This document shows positions 63,492 through 64,000 of a stretch of DNA of 64,000 bases, one piece after another. A program made the translations under genes and the position numbers. Each line of letters starts with the position of its first letter. The first letter of the stretch is position 1. The notes below the pieces were generated by a model, which was not told the origin of the DNA, searched no databases, and saw only the letters and a list, made by a program, of their open reading frames with translations. The DNA lies in assembly GCF_019218285.1 (NCBI RefSeq), contig NZ_JAHUZG010000002.1, positions 372,001 to 436,000 on the forward strand, written 5' to 3'. The stretch comes from Antarctobacter sediminis. GTDB taxonomy: Bacteria; Pseudomonadota; Alphaproteobacteria; Rhodobacterales; Rhodobacteraceae.

Positions 63492-63999
63492 CCATCTTTC
63501 CTTTGAAAACGCGCCGTTCCGATCCGTCGACATGGGCCAACATGGCCGCTCGGGCACCTTCGGCGTTCCTCGCGGCGATGGCATCGGCAATGGCCTGATG
63601 TTCTTCGATCATGCTGCCGCCCGTCCGGGTGCCTGCCCAGCCAAGGCTTTTCACGAAATTGCCCACGAAGATCCAACTGGGGCGCAGCATGTCGATGGTT
63701 TCAACGAGGAACCGGTTGCCGGACAATTCAGCAATGGCGGTGTGAAACCGGATGTCCTCTCCGACCGCATCTTCTCCGCGTGCCAGCAGGTCCTGCATGT
63801 CGCGGATGATCGCGTGCAACCGCGCCGCCCCGTCCGGGGTGCCGTTCAGCGCAGCCTGTGCGGCGCACTCGGCCTCGATCAAGCGGCGAAACCTGAAATA
63901 GCTGGCAATGTCGGAAACGCTGCCCAGCGCGGAAAAGCCCCGCACCTCTTGCAACGTGCCGCTGTTGACGAAAGATCCCGCCCCCTGCCGCGAGACGAT
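63481..63999 (-). CDS. GntR/FadR-family regulator, 5'-truncated by the window edge
   Basis: Only the last 173 residues are inside the window. The sequence opens in the wing of the GntR winged helix (IVSRQGAGSFV) and continues into an FCD ligand-binding domain: YFRFRRLIEAECAAQAA, GEDIRFHTAIAELSGNRFLVETID (Asp and His metal ligands) and a final EEHQAIADAIAARNAEGARAAMLAHVDGSERR. It heads the uronate operon and most likely represses it in response to a uronate or aldarate. The start and DNA-contact helix lie outside. Confidence 0.9.
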   Translation of the reverse strand: MVSRQGAGSFVNSGTLQEVRGFSALGSVSDIASYFRFRRLIEAECAAQAALNGTPDGAARLHAIIRDMQDLLARGEDAVGEDIRFHTAIAELSGNRFLVETIDMLRPSWIFVGNFVKSLGWAGTRTGGSMIEEHQAIADAIAARNAEGARAAMLAHVDGSERRVFKGKMDGD

Positions 64000-64000
64000 C

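Overview
The window is a continuous piece of a GC-rich alphaproteobacterial chromosome, most likely Rhodobacteraceae (Roseobacter group). The inference rests on gene content and style: a FzlA-like GST next to queG, a dnaE2 preceded by an alphaproteobacterial-type LexA box (ATTC-N7-GTTC), a CtrA-like site, an intergenic repeat of the kind common in that family, many ATGA/GTGA overlaps and third-position GC bias. No rRNA, tRNA, IS element, integrase or CRISPR array was recognised. The window opens inside gltB and closes inside a GntR-family regulator gene.

Layout. 0-4 kb: the 3' part of gltB, then mtgA, each ending in a strong hairpin terminator. 4-17 kb: one giant minus-strand gene for a 4,293-residue outer-membrane protein. 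It has a signal peptide, fourteen cysteine-paired repeats, about fifteen Ig-like repeats of two alternating types, a DxDGDG calcium-binding stretch, a Calx-beta-like domain and a C-terminal autotransporter barrel. 17-31 kb: a type II secretion system in two minus-strand blocks (C-D-E-F and G-H-I-J-K-L-M) plus the prepilin peptidase. A TPR lipoprotein, a DMT exporter and a two-gene ABC-2 exporter lie between the blocks. 31-38 kb: two secreted Sel1-repeat proteins, a small secreted protein of unknown function and a large permease/FG-GAP/ASPIC fusion, then VOC and GNAT genes. 39-43 kb: FzlA-like GST, queG, msrB-msrA and a methyltransferase. 43-47 kb: a LysR regulator divergent from a tight four-gene operon (class II aldolase-like, membrane di-iron desaturase/hydroxylase, PanB-fold protein, Rieske ferredoxin) that looks like an undescribed oxidative pathway. 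47-54 kb: VOC protein, dnaE2, aromatic/aspartate aminotransferase, sseA, secreted lysophospholipase-like hydrolase, smpB. 54.5-57 kb: ureide genes (uraH, a puuE-uraD fusion, allA). 57-58.5 kb: small secreted proteins and a membrane protein with a C-terminal winged-helix-like domain. 58.5-60.7 kb: a flavin-dependent halogenase-family gene and a 2OG-Fe(II) oxygenase. 60.8-64 kb: an oxidative uronate operon (GntR regulator, SMP-30 lactonase, uronate dehydrogenase, KdgD).

The most interesting parts are the LysR-controlled desaturase/Rieske/PanB-fold operon, the permease/FG-GAP/ASPIC fusion with its Sel1 neighbours, the giant cysteine-rich autotransporter beside the split secretion system, the halogenase/2OG-oxygenase pair, the membrane-anchored winged-helix protein, and a DnaE2 that seems to lack its C-terminal OB-fold region yet keeps a LexA box. 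Start codons were chosen by eye from ribosome-binding sites and domain starts. Family assignments come from motif recognition without database searches.
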